From: Owenia fusiformis
Taxonomy: Eukaryota; Annelida; Polychaeta; Sabellida; Oweniidae
DNA length: 64,000 nt
Direction of reading: 5' to 3'
Assembly: GCA_903813345.2 (NCBI GenBank)
Contig: CAIIXF020000007.1
Span: forward strand, 30,724,698-30,788,697
Made by a program: the position numbers and the translations under genes. The notes beneath the pieces are model-generated. The model saw only the letters and a program-made list of their open reading frames with translations, was not told the origin of the DNA and did not search any database. Of the stretch, positions 46,486 through 61,000 are shown in pieces; the stretch's first letter is position 1; each line of letters begins with the position of its first letter.

Positions 46486-48895
46486 TATTTTTTATCTACT
46501 GGTCATATAAATTGTTGGTATGTTTCTGGTAATTGCAATGAATTTTTCCACAAATATTTTTTGGGGGAAATCAAGACCGGGGGTTCGTCCGAACCCATCG
46601 AACCCCAGGTCCCTACGGCTATGACATGGGTTAGTCATCATTACTAATAGGATTTTAAACAAATATAATAAGTGATACAATATAATAACCATTGCTTGCT
46701 TTATACAAGACATTATACAAAATATATACAACATATTATTATGGGAGGGAAGTGGAATTTACTGGAAAACCCGAACATGCGCAATATTCATGCTTAATGA
46801 AATTCATGGAATAGTTGTCGATATCCTGTTGGACTTGTGCGATGCGTAGGTTTTTGTTATTAATTAATGTAAACTACCATACTGTTGACGATTGAATAAA
46901 CATTGCAGCAAAGTTGTTTGAATAAAATAACCATTTCATAGTTTAATACAGAAATAAGGATATAATCGTGATCATTTTTATTGAATCTAGATCAACACGA
47001 TTTATTTCCCAAAATCATTTGAATATGATTAAATGCAACAGAATAGACTAGAATGGAGCATATTATGATAGCCTGAATATAATGAAATAGAATAGAAAAA
47101 TAAAGAATGAAATATAATAGAATATAATAAAAATAGAATAGAATAGAAAAGAAATAGAATAGAATAGAATAGAATAGAAAGGTCATCATATAATGAACCA
47201 TTTCATTTTCATTTCCCAGGTTTACCGATATTTAGATTTAGCGACCCGGTAAATTCCGAACCCCAACATCCCAAAATATGATTTCGATTCACAAAGAAAC
47301 AATTTCTTAGATTATGTTATACCCTCTATCCCACACACCATATAACATGATTCAAAACTACAAGACCGTGACATTTTATTCATACTATAGTCATACTATT
47401 ATGCAGCCTATCTCCAACGGTACAGTACGGTATCGTGATTTCGGAGTGCGGATTGGGGGTGTAAAGAACACACTAAAATATATTTCCAATACACATCAAG
47501 ATGGTGACTGGTCAGGCAAACGTTCAGTCTCAAAATCTATTAAGGTAGTAATTGTTTAACTGAATCATGGATCAGGAATTCATTTGTAAGATTGGCTTGG
47601 TTTGGTGTGCATATGTGGTTTAATATGAATATAGAATAACTGCATTGTATACTAATGATGCAATGCAATGCTTTGCATAAATGTTTAGTGAGATGGATAT
47701 TAATAAAATATGTCCAGAATGAATTGCTTTGAGAGATATCTAAAATAGAAGGACAATGAATACGATCATACTAATCTAAAAGTGGCTATCATTTAATCAC
47801 CAATATCCCATTCCCACTCGAATGTCGAGAAACGGTAATTGATTAATTACTTGCTTTCTTAACCACAAACATAAAATGTGTATTTTGAATCATACATATT
47901 AATTTTGGTAACGTTTTTGTCACCCATCTTTTATTCATATCAAGCTACCTTTTTTCAAGCATTAGACAGTGTTTTTGCACCAAAACATTGCACCCTGCAG
48001 ATTTATTACTATTGGAGACCTTTGCATCCTATGGAAACCATCTGTTTTACATTTCCCAAGTTCTATATTATACACCTGGCGTCCACAAAAAAGTATAGTA
48101 AAAAAAAAAGTAAGAGTAACTCTCTTATGAAAAAAGTTTGGTAAAAAGCTTAACTTACTCTAAAATCCCGGGTCTAAAATAGGCCTGCAAACATGGTTCA
48201 ACTGACACCTGAGCGGTGGAGCCAACAAAAAGTTCTAAAAAGCAAGTCTTATGTACTGTCTATAGAACCCCTATTCTTACTCTTGAAATGGATTCTAGCA
48301 ATACTGTCCCACATGAATCTACTTGTTCAGACTCAATAAACTTGAGTTCTTCTGAAAAATGAGGATTTCAGCAAGGGTTGACTTTACATGGGGATACAAT
48401 TGACTTCAAAGCTGCATATCAACAAATAGAAGTCTCATTGCTGATCAAGAGGCTCTTCGGATCCAATTTCTCAAAAGAGAGGTACCAACAATAAGTTACG
48501 GAAAATTATGCAAAAACTGTGAAGAACATAAATAATTAATGTTTTGAACAAAAGAAAACATTTACTGTGTCACTCCTGCTTGAATGCCAACTTTGCACAG
48601 TGCTGATTCTACCTCCTTTCATAATGGTCAAAATAGGCCAGTCATCCATGACAGTTACATAATGATTTGGGTACCATTTGATCGAAGACAAACTAGGCCT
48701 TCTACTGCTACCTTCGTATTTTAGAAAATTGCCCAGAATTCTAGAATCATGGCTTTGAAGTTAGGAATACTTTTTTGTATTACATTTTCTTTTTCTTTAA
48801 TTCCCGGGTATTGACTTTCCCATGCTCTGTTAACCATTATTATAATAAAACATCAAAAAATATAAATGTGATAATTGATATACAATATCCACGTA
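46486..48895. other. Non-coding stretch with (AATAG)n
   Basis: No gene supported. A pentameric AATAG/GAATA microsatellite spans about 47040-47190. The remainder is AT-rich unique-looking sequence 3' of gene B. Confidence 0.5.
47040..47190. repeat. (AATAG)n microsatellite
   Basis: Interrupted runs of GAATA/AATAG; the minus-strand Phe/Tyr/Leu-rich open frame through it is a by-product. Confidence 0.85.
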
Positions 48896-48897
48896 TA

Positions 48898-48903
48898 TTT
48901 ATT
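48898..48903 (-). promoter_or_regulatory. Polyadenylation signal of gene B (AATAAA)
   Basis: AATAAA on the minus strand about 115 bp after the gene B stop, in the same CCACGTAT context as the gene A signal. Confidence 0.55.
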
Positions 48904-49017
48904 CTTTTTTTGAATATTCTGATAAAAAATTACATGGATAGGTATAGGTAAGTATTAAACAAGGCATTGTTTTGAAATCAAAAACACATTTCCCCAAATC
49001 TCGCGTGATTATGCAAA

Positions 49018-52000
49018 TTATCTTGATGCGGAGCAATACTTTTTGTTTTGATTACTAACATTTGCTGCGCATTTGCAAAATCTCTCTCCATTTTGTCGTT
49101 TTGTACAGACACCCACATTAGTGTGGCAGTTCAGACACGGGTCAGATAAAGCTAAAAAACAAAAATGTCAAGGTTAATGTTTGTAACTAATTCAGTGCAT
49201 CGTCGTTCTTTTTTTGTATACCATCACTTCCATCACTTTCATTCATTAGGGTTGAAATATTAGGGTCTTTTTTTAATTGAATCAGAATGATAAAAATAAC
49301 TATAGCGACGTGTTCGGACATTGACATCGCAAATATGACTTTCCGTGATGATATAAATGTTTTCCTCACCTACAGAAGACTCGACTTTGAATTCATGAAA
49401 GTATTTACGACGCTTTGTGATCTTTGCTCCTAACGCCAATGCGTCCGAGTTAGCTTTCAGAATGAACGACTTGCCAGGTTTCAATGCCTCGCAACTTTTC
49501 TTTATTGTGCTATGGAACTTCCAACTCCTCTGAACATAGTAACACATCTTACCCACGTGGTACGTTGTGAAGGGTCTTGGACATCTACCTTATGATATAG
49601 TGAGTTTATATATCAATTCATCTCAGATTTAGCTTTTCTCAATTAGGATTATAAACATACTTATATGATGATACATAGCGGGTATGAGGCGGGTGAGGCA
49701 ACTGTCTCAACAAATGTTAAAGAAATAAATTTATTTGGACGTTTCTAAAAATCCCGTGTCGCATGTCTGACTTTATTTTCTCGTCGCGTGTCCCGACTAG
49801 GCATATACAGGGTGTCTCAAAAAAATGTACCCAAAAGTATATCAAGAGCACAGATAAACCAATCAATATTTTCAGTCATTTTTTGCATGGTCCTGTAGCC
49901 AAAACATGAAAGTTTTCTCCCCAATACACTATTTTTATTTCAGTCTCGTCTTTTTGATGCTTTAAGCCTTTACCTTTTACACCACATAATTGATGTAACC
50001 TCATATTTCGATGACAGCCTGTATCCCTACTGCTGCATTTTTCATCATATTTGATAATAATTCCAGTGGAATGTTTTGTATTTCTCTTTGAATGTTGCCC
50101 TTAAATTGTTCTAGGTCTTCTTGCTTGGAATAAGCATTAAAACACTCCTTCAAATAGCCACAGAGAAAGATGTTTGAGGATGACGATGGCAGAGCAAACA
50201 CAGAAAATCAGGTCAAGTATTGGCAAATAATTCAGGAGTTACCTTCCAGAGTTAGGTAGGCTAGCCTGGAGACCAAATGATATCCAAATGAAAACGTGGT
50301 GGTCTCAAATTGATACACACAACAAAAGCTGCACTAGAATCTCAACCAATGCAGTTTCTTGAACCTCTGACCTCTCTGTATAAGGGGGCTATTAGACATT
50401 GTGAGGGCCTCCCTATTCACCATATTTGACAGCGCATAGTTTTTTCTCTGAGGCTATTTGAAGGACCATTTTTATGCTAAACCCAAGCTAAGAGACCAAG
50501 AACAACTTAAGACCAGCATCCGAACAGAAATCAAAACATTCCATCAGAAAATATCAAATGTGATGAACGTAGTAGTAAGGATGCAGACTGTCATCGAAAT
50601 ATGAGGTTACATTGAATATGTGGTGTAAAAGGTAACGGGTTATAGCATTAAAAAGGCAAGACTGAATTAAAAACTGTGTACAGGGGAAAAAACTTTCATC
50701 TTTTATCTTCAAGACCATGCAAAAAATGTCTGAAAATATTGATTGGTTTGTCTATGGTGTTGATATACTTTTGGGTACATTTTTTTGAGACACCCTATAT
50801 ACCAAATTGCCAATGTCACATCCTCATTCCAAATAATCCCAATATATTTTTTATTCATAATGATATGTAACTTGCACAATAGACTTTGATATGAACCGTG
50901 TCTCCCTACTCTTGAAAGTCCATGTCCCACCATATAATCCCAATATATATTTTTTATTCATAATGATATGTAACTTGCACAATAGACTTTGATATGAACC
51001 GTGTCTGCCTACTCTTGAAAGTCCATGTCCCACCATATAATCCCAATATATATTTTTTATTCATAATGATATGTAACTTGCACAATATACTTTGATGTGA
51101 ACCGTGTCTGCCTACTCTTGAAATTCCATGTCCCACCATATAATCCCAATATATATTTTTTATTCATAATGATATGTAACTTGCACAATATACTTTGATG
51201 TGAACCGTGTCTGGCTACTCTTGAAAGTCCATGTCCCACCATTTAATCCCAATATATTTTAATGTACGTGCCTTCTCTGACTGTGCCGAATGTAGAAAAA
51301 GCTTGAAATTGGAAAAAACTTCTTGTCTCCTTTCAATTACTTTATAATGTTGTATTTAATTCGTCCACTTTCCATTTTTCCATATTGAGATCTATTATAT
51401 AGCCCTTAAAGATAGCCAATTCTGTTGGGAAACAATGAGTACACAATACACGGATTCGTAAAATGAATTTTTAAGTAAAATAGTTTCGATGAAAACAAAC
51501 CATTTCTGTCTTCTTCAATCTGACATATCATGTATACTTTGTCAGAACATGGCTCTACCTGCCAGTAGAATAATTGTGGATCAGTATTCTTGAAGGCCCA
51601 GTTAGTCATTATGTAACACACATTATCCATCGTTGTTGGTTTTGTTGTTGTACTGGTAGTCGTCACATCTTCAAATATGATATTTACACTTTTACAATAT
51701 ACAGTAACTTAGTGTCATTTTACACTTAAACATAGCCTAAATTAACTATGTGTTGAATCAATTTGTAACCTTACTTTATACAGAACCTCCCAAAAAACAT
51801 GAAAACACAAAACCAGTGAATACACTGACTCCCAAATCATTTCATTTAATTTACCACGAGGCCATGTGTCTTCTCTTTCCAATGGTATGTCACCTGTTCA
51901 TATCTGATAATGGACCACTGATCTATTATTGTTTTTTCGCGCATGAGTGCCTAGTTTTGAAATATCCTCAGTCGACTGATCCTATTGTGCAATTGGGTAA

Positions 52001-55000
52001 ATCATTATGTAATTGGGACTGGGGACTGGTCCAAGAGTTACATAACACAGTTTTCAAATTTAGATTCACTAAGAAAAAAGATTTAACCAGTATCCTTGAT
52101 GGTTCAGTTATAACGTTACAAACATATGGAAAAAGAAGTTACATATTAACAGTTAGTAAAGTCACAACCATTGCAAATATTCGTCATCTTATGTAGGATA
52201 ACTTATAAAAGATTATATTCCATACCCCTCCACATGGCCACCATTTCTCTACAAACAGAGATTGGTTCGTCTCTACATGTCACAAATACCTCTTTGAATT
52301 ATCTGTGGGTTATGGCGGAGAGCAGCAAACTCATTGGTGATTCTCTGTCAATTGTTCTGAAACGTGGTCCAGAGCAGATTTCGACCCGTTTTGCAAAAGT
52401 AATGATTATTCAGTGGTCTGTGGTCATGTATGAATAACTGAACATACCATTGGAAAGAGGAGACAAATGACTTCATGGTCATGGTATTAAAATAAATGAA
52501 ATTGGTGTAATCATCACTGGTTTTGTGGCTTTACAATGTTTCGTTTTTTGGGACGCACTGTATTACAATTTAAAGGTTGCTGGAATGATTATTTTTAATC
52601 GATTATTTCAATTTCAGAACCTCTTTTATAACTTACAAGGAGGAGTCATCCTTGGTCATGAAAACATATTCCAGCTCTTAATTATAATAGACTATATTTC
52701 ATATTGCTACTACAAAGAAAATAATGAAACAGCTCTTGATATTCATGCAGCATTTGACTCAGTGCAGTGCATTTATTTGTTAAGTAAGCTAGTCAGGTAT
52801 GGTTTTGGACAAAATATCTGTCGGTTAACCTCTTGAATACCCAGAATGACAGATATATCTGTCACAGAATTTTTCACTAAAACTGCTCTAACTTTGGCAA
52901 TTTTTATCCAATCTTCACAAAATATGTTTAGAATGTAGGTAATGGGTCTATGTTTACTATTCCTATGAAATCAAATATCAAACATTGTGTTTTTAGATGT
53001 AAATATCAAGAAAACTAGCAGAAAAAGACAAATGCCCTGGTTTTAAACCCTTTTTAGAGGCTGGTATTCAAGAGGTTAATCAAATATTACGTAGAGCAGA
53101 GTTATTTTCTGAAACAGGTAGCCTTTCGGTGGTAACTCTCTCCAGACACTGTCGAGAGTATTATCGTTATCAGCTGATCATTTGCAAACGTAGTTTTTTA
53201 ATTCTCATTTTTACATTGGCTTAAAATATGATCGGTACAAAACCGCTCATTTGTACTTGTGCTGTTGTGATAACATAATGAAGATCACATAAATCAAAAT
53301 AGTTTGAGATATTGGGGATTTTGCTCAGTGTTTAGGTCAAACAAATCAAGTTTGTATGTAAAACATACCGTACCGTCACAATCTTCCGTCTCACTTTCAA
53401 GAACATCCCCGGTATAGCTTTGGTAAATTGGTCCATCGCCTGATAGGTAACCATATTCTGGGAAGAACCCAGATCGCAATCTATATCGCTCTCTACTCTG
53501 ACACTTACTCCACTCTCCCCAGTGAATCCAGTCTAATGATAATAACGAGATAGTTTGAGGTGGTATTAACTTTACAGAAAAAATATGACGCATGACAGTA
53601 ATTATACATTTCCAGGTTTGCTAAGAACCCTTCTGGCTCAAATATTCATATATTCCAATTTTTGGCACTCTTGCTTAATATTACTAAATATGAGTTTCTA
53701 CATTTTCTCTGACTCAGTATATCAATTATGAACAACTTTGTGTATGTTTACCCATAACAGTGTTTGCGATCCATTCCATGTGGTAGGCCAAAGGTGTATG
53801 TGTGTGGTTCTTATGCTCTTTCGTACAGCCTGATAACTCTATGAGGCTATTCACACCAAGAACCACTGCGGGTTGTGGAGGTATGTAAGCCATCTCTGAT
53901 TTTTTCAGGTCACACATCAATGCACTTCCACTGTATCCCTTGTAAAAAGAGACAGTTTATATATCCAAAGACTTTCAGATGTCTCTCCAAACTGAGTGCC
54001 CCACTTTTAAAGATTAATGAGTAAACACATTTTTGTTTACAGATTGGTTTATTAATCACCAAAAATATTTTTAAATAACTTCAAACACTATTCCTTTAAA
54101 AAAAAGATCTACGAATTTGACATCTTTCCAGATATCTTCTCATTCTCCTATCCTGCTTCGGGAAAAATTGAGACATAAGGCAAATGGCCTTAAAATTCCA
54201 CGGCTTTCGTGTTTGTCAATGAAAAGATGTAGTGTAGTAGTAAATTATAAATGTTCTGAGTCCGTTCATTTGATAAGGAAAACGACGGAGTCAACTATAA
54301 ATGAAATTCCTACCTCACAAAGTGGTCTCTGGCCTTTCATACTTTCTGATCTGATGAAAGGTCTAATATCGTTTTCGGGTCGTAATTCCATCATCACTTT
54401 GATTATGCGGCCTTTATTAGAGCGCACTAAATTGACATCTGTAAAACATAATTTCTTCATATTGCGAATCATTTAGTATTGCGATATTAAAAGTGGCAAT
54501 AAATACATGTCTGTGGAATGTAAGATTTATACTTTTTACGAAGTTACAGTTGACTTCTCATGTCTCATTTTGTCTATTCAGTATTTACCGTATACGTACA
54601 CTATTTGACGCAAAATATATGTTTTCGTAAGCACTATACATATATGTATATGTATATGCTACCGATTTACCGTTGTAACAATGAGCTAGAGGAAATCTTA
54701 CGCTCATAGAGTAAAGAGTCAATTCACGTTATTAGTCTTCAGACATAGTTATTATTTAACATAGAAAGTGCATACTTAGTCCCCAACCAGTTGTAAAACA
54801 ACCAGCATTGGAAGCCCAGCCTTGGTGACTCAGTGAACAAATACCACTGGAGGCTTCCATACATGTTTTACAAGGCAATAAGCTGGGCTGGACGTATGTG
54901 TTGTTCATAAACTTTAATTTTGTGCTTAGTTTAACAAGCGCAATATCATTTTTGTGCTCTTGATTTCCCTCATAATATTTGTCGTGTACAACAATATGTT

Positions 55001-58000
55001 CGACATCTCTAGTCTGTTCTGTTTTGCTGTTACGATTTAACTTCCATTCACCCGCTGTTATTTTCCATCTATTCATATCGCATCTGTAAGTATATAGTCT
55101 TTGATTATTTTCTTTGGGGAACTACAATACTTTCAACTGATATACAAAATCGGAGGAGTGGGTAGTTATCTGACAAATCTTTTTTTCATATCGTTTCAAC
55201 ATGTACCCCCCTATCACACCAAACTAGTTCTTACCCGTTCTTGCCAGTCCTACGAAAACGTCGTAAAACGGGCTCAATCTGGCTGTGGTCGGGAAAAATG
55301 TCTGAAATAATTAGCTTCTTCGTTCTTAAAGTCCCCGATAAATCGGGCTACGTATACCGCCGTGTTTACATTAGGGGATTAGAAGAGTTTATTTTTTAAT
55401 TTAGGTATGCAAGCTACGTATATCAATATTAGGCCTTCATTCATGTACTCGTGTGCATGTAATCAGCATGCCCTTCAATATTATGTAAACCAGGCTATTC
55501 AAGTACTGTATAATGTACACTATTTATGTGTGTACTACATACATACAATACAATTCCCTGGGAAACAAAACACAAATACTTTTTATATGTTCAAAATGAG
55601 CCATTTGATTGATGCAAACACTAAATAGCTTCATAAATAACATCTACAAAGTATATCTAATAGTAATTTTTAATTTCAATGGTGAAACTTCCCTGGTTAC
55701 GATTATATGGGAAATCATCACGAGACGAAGATCGTTCGCCTTCCTGGCTTACCTCTGAATCGTGTACCCGGTAATCTCTTTATATAGTTTAGCGAGAGCG
55801 GTGCGCCTGCGCAGTTTTAAACTTTGGCGCACACTTTAAACAGTCTTCAATACGTCCATCTCGTTCGCAGTTCGTTCAGGTCGCACCACGTCGGTGTGCA
55901 ACGTAGTAGAACGCGTCCCTTAGTCTAGAAGGTCAACATGACCTGATTACAGAACGGTATGGTCGCCATCGAATTTTGAATCGATTCAAAATTCTAAAAT
56001 CACATTCCCGTCTGAGAACGTTCATAAAGTTCGTAAATAGACCTTAGAAAGTTGCAGCTACGTTCATTCCGTTCGCACACAGTTTAAAACCAGTTTTGAA
56101 GAACGCAGTGGCAACTTGTTTGGTGTGATAGCTATATTTTTGCTAACTCGTTCATAAGCAGTGTTAAATACGTTCTTAATCAGTTTAAACCCGTTTGCAA
56201 TTAGTTCTACCTCGTTCTCAACACGTCCTCAGACAGTTCAACTCGTTGTTAAAACGTCCCTAATAGAATTGAAGTACGACGGTTCGGTTTGTAGAACGTC
56301 CAGCTCGTCGTTAGTACGGTGTCACTCGTTCTAATTGTAGAACGTGACGACCACGAGAACATTTTGAGCATTGTCTACGTTCTAGAGGACCAACCCATTC
56401 GAGTAGGTTCGATGAAGTTTGTAAATAGATCCCAAACGGTTCTTAGTAGGTCCAGTCCGTTCTTACACAGTTGAAGCCCGTTTTCGAGAACGTAGTGAGA
56501 ACTAGTTTGGTGTGATAGTAGGGTACAGTAAAAATGATTACATAAGTTAATCCAGCAAACACATGTCATTGTAAATTCCAACTTCTCATTTAGAAATTAA
56601 ACTTCGTAACATACGTGAGCCTTTTCTCTTTTTTGTTCCAGCATTCAAGGCTTTTGTCAGTGATGCAATGAGCCGCTGTAACAACCCATATGTTGCTTAA
56701 AATCACACCTCCGCAGTTATGCTCCCATTTGGTTCCACCTGCTTTCTTGAACTTTAAAGAAACTACCCATGATAACATTTCTCTCTGATATACTCTAACA
56801 TTGGAACCCGTAGCTTTCACATATGCACTTGGTAATGGCCCACTCTTGTATATTTTGTCATATTCCTTCGTTTTATCGACAACTTGTAATAAAAGATGCA
56901 GATTGCATTAAATTTGTTTCTTAGGTATACCAATGATATGAGTTAAGATGTTGAGTTTTACCTTAAAAGGTGGGAATGTCAGTTTTGATGAACGACTGGT
57001 TGACGACAAAGTATTTAAACCATCAAGGCGAAACATCCTTATCATAAGGTCATAAGAAGGTTATCATCCGAAGGTTAGATTTTTAAAGATGACTCTGCCT
57101 TCCAATGGTATATTGTTACTTGACGACATCCAGGCTCATTCTTTTTGCTTTGAGAAGCGCACTTTGAGACTGTACTTTCTCGACTGATTGTACAATTTGA
57201 AAAAAACAATATACCTTTACAGCACTCTTTGTGCTCAATATGTGTACCACCCAATACGCTGCATAGTGAGGGTTCTAACGTATGGCCGTTTTTCCCAAAA
57301 CAAAGCCTTTTTCTATGGGCTATGTTGCAAATTGTATTGTCGCATGGAGTCCAGTCTCCCCATTCTCCCCACCTCACCACGCCTTTGTCTGACCAAAGAA
57401 TTACTACTAGTTTCAATTCAATTTCAATTTATTCCTTAACAATATAGTTTATTATACAAGATACACTCCCCTCCATAACTTGTATTGTATTTTCAAAGAT
57501 TCATCAGATTTATCATCAATTTTCGACTTATTGTAATTGAGGAAAAAATTGAGAAAATTTGGAGGTATTGGAAATAAAGTCAAGTTACGTTTCCATCAAT
57601 AGTATAAGTATTTTCTTCGCAGGTTAAGTAAATAAAAATTCAAAGATAAAGAGGCTTTAACACGTAGTTCAATGGGGGAGCTAAGGTTGCCAAACTTATG
57701 GAGGGGAGTGTACATGTAAAAATAATTAACTGGTGACATCATTTAAGTTTGAGATGGTATGAAGAAACAGTGGAATTTGAAACTATTTTCTCCCTGACCA
57801 AACCCTTTACTTGAATCATTCCAAGACCGCTATTTAACAAGTTAAAGACATGCTGTCACTTGTACTTATTCCATCCTAATTTTGTTTTTTATTCCATCCT
57901 AATTTTGTTTGCATAAATTATTAGTTTTCAAAATATAACTCAAACGATATCTTCCAAATAAACAAATAATAGATTCCAAAATGGCTAACGTTTATAGTTT

Positions 58001-61000
58001 TACCAAATTAAACCTCACATATTAGACTACGGCCCACTCTGATAATTGTAACTCCTTCCTTACATGAAAGGTTACACATTCCAACCTATTTCAAACCATC
58101 TGTATGATGATACTAGACACTTTCTGGGTAGTTGGACTTTCTATAGGGGTGGCAGACGGCCCTCAGACCAATTTAAACTCCTACCCCCAAAAAACCATGG
58201 GGGTACTTTAATACCACCCAATAAAAAGAATACTAATGCATGTCAGATATTAATTGTTTTATATTGGGTAGGGCATGTTATGGTTAGTAAGTGCCAGAAA
58301 TTTCCAATCTCTAACTGATATGGTTACCATAGAAACAGTATCTATATCTTGAAATATTCTCAATTTGACCCCCTCCCAAATGTGTTCTTTTGATCTCAAA
58401 GTGAAATATTTGCAAATCTGTTTGGATTTTATGACTGCTACTTTGTCAAAAATTGTATCAATATGTATATTTTAACATTTAAACACTGAAAAGTGTTCAT
58501 GATGATCCTATAAATCAATAATATTTATCAAATATAGTCACACATAGCTGCTTTTAGGGAAAAGTGGGCGTGGCACTTTTTGGTACGTGTGTACTTGTTG
58601 CAGCATTAAATGAAAAATACATATTATACTAACAACAATTGACATTTAATTAGCATCTACTTATGTTATGTAACATTGTAATATGTTCATTATCATTATT
58701 AGACACTTTAAATATTTTATATCAGTGTTATCCTGACCCTTCCCTTTATCCCTACACCCTTCAAGGTGGGCATTACAAATCGTGTCAAGTTAACATTTCT
58801 GTTTGATTTATTTTTACCATAGACAAGGTACAGAAGCTTTACCATGAGTACTGACCTTATTAGGTGCTAAACTGATGAATGGATAGGTAGATGGCAGCAC
58901 TTGTGCTGGTTGGACTACACGCTAGCATCTACCATAGACACATATTGATTTACCATATTTGTTATTTTGGATTAAAGTAAAACTGCTTTCGCATCAAACT
59001 CAATGAGATTCAGATTGTGTTTGAAACTAGATGATCTTCAGATTTTGTGTGAACCTTAAATTGTATTTCCCTCAGATATATTGTATTTCCCCGTATTTAA
59101 AACTTCATATTAATTAAACCTCATATATAATGCACACGATTTTAAATACGAATCAAAACTATGAATAAGTGATATCCATGTTTATAACGAAAGCATGAAT
59201 TTGAAAGAAACAAACATTCTACTCATATGGTATAAAGATATTACCAGTTGTGTCCATTTTAGATTTGATTGAAGAACTTGAATTAGAGGCAATTTTGAAA
59301 TTACAATATATTAAAAGAGGCTCTGTTGCTTAGATGGGAGAATCAATTAGCTGCATTGTTCAGTTTATGACAAAACTGATGTTTAGTGTTACTTTCATGA
59401 ACACCCATCCTGTAAAATAGCATTTGGAATCTAGTAGTTTGTATATAGATGAATTAGATAAGGCATTGTCGAGGGAAAATATCCAACAAGATCCAACTTA
59501 GAGTTTGCTTTTTCTTATTAAGTTCCATTACAACTTTTGGTCCTTTCCCTTTGGCACTAGTGCTTATATATTTACTAGTTTGCTCATGAAATTAGGCATA
59601 CTTTAACTTGAAACAATTTGTAACACTCAATTTTTGGGGTTTGGAGATCGAAGTAATAATGATGAAAAACAAGCAACTTTAAAATATTTATGTTTTACCC
59701 AAATTTTTAAAGATTTTTGTTAGCCTTTGTTTTGTCTGTTTTATTCTCAAATAAATCATGGTCATCAATTCTATTGTGACATAATCATCATTTACCAATT
59801 TTAAAATTAAATATTACTAGTTAGAGAATGTGTTCAGGGTATTGGAATTATCCCGAGGCCAATATAATATATCTGGCCTAGGGTCGTTGGTCCCGAGGGA
59901 AGATATTTTCTATTGGCCAAAGGCCTTAGGTCCTGAGGGAAGATATATTATATTTATATATATATTTATCCCATATCAATCTTTCTTATCTGGTTCACAT
60001 TGTTCAATTGGCCAGAGTTAGAAAGAATTCAACCATATGAATGTATTCATGTCTCATTTTGTTTTCTTGGCCTTAGGAGGATACCCCTGTTTTTTAAGTA
60101 TTCATCCACATATTCTCGAATCATTGAAAGTATGCTACTTCCCTCATTGCTAATCATACACAAATGATGATAATGACTTAGTGGCCAGGTGTAATATATC
60201 TGCCCTCTCAGGCCGGGACATTAGCTATATCTGCCCGCTGATAAAAATATAAGTATTTATAAACCTGCTATATGTATCTGAAACATGTCCAAGTATGGGA
60301 CAAATGTATCTACTTTTTTTGATTTCATACACTAAACAGATTTGTTTAGGAATTATTTGAAGTATTTCAAAAACATATACCGAACCACTATTTAAGGAAT
60401 CATTGAAAATACAGCATATCAGAAACATGTGTAAATTGTTTATCTTGCAATTATTTTGCTAAATACTAATAGAAATTATACTGTACCTTCCAGAGAATAG
60501 CTTTTTTGTTAACTATGAGCCAATGAATGAATGGATGCATTTTATTATAACTGCAAAATGATGCTCTATGCAATTCATACGAAAAATTAATTTTGCCATA
60601 TTAGAATCAAGCATAATCTTTAATCCATTGGATAGATCATGCATTGCCTGATGTTGAGGTATTGATAAAAGAATCAGCAAGGGTCTGACAAAATATATTT
60701 TAGTGTTATGTATTAGGCAAAATATTAGGAAGGGTATAAATGGTCTCTAATCTTTCTAGTTTTGAGTATTACGTCTCCTTGCTTTGATTCAAACTATCCT
60801 CAGTCACTATTTGTAACCCCTCCCTCCTTCCCCATTTAGGCCATGAATATGAAGATGATTTAGAGGTTATGTGAAGGATACTAGGGAAGGGTTAATAGCC
60901 AGAGTTATATAAGTTCATTTAAGTTTAATCATAAATGTTATGCAATTCACACTAGCATCAAATATCATACCAAAAGGATTGAACTGTTCATTACTTTTCA

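Noticed and set aside
46992-47201. Minus-strand Phe/Tyr-rich ORF resembling a membrane peptide
   Set aside because: By-product of the AATAG microsatellite.
50709-51242. Four repeated minus-strand ORFs (VGHGLSRVGRHGS)
   Set aside because: They arise from the 103-bp tandem array; each monomer gives the same short frame with no start or splice context.
57075-57416. 113-codon minus-strand frame as a stand-alone TSP1 protein
   Set aside because: It is exon 3 of gene B extended into both introns.
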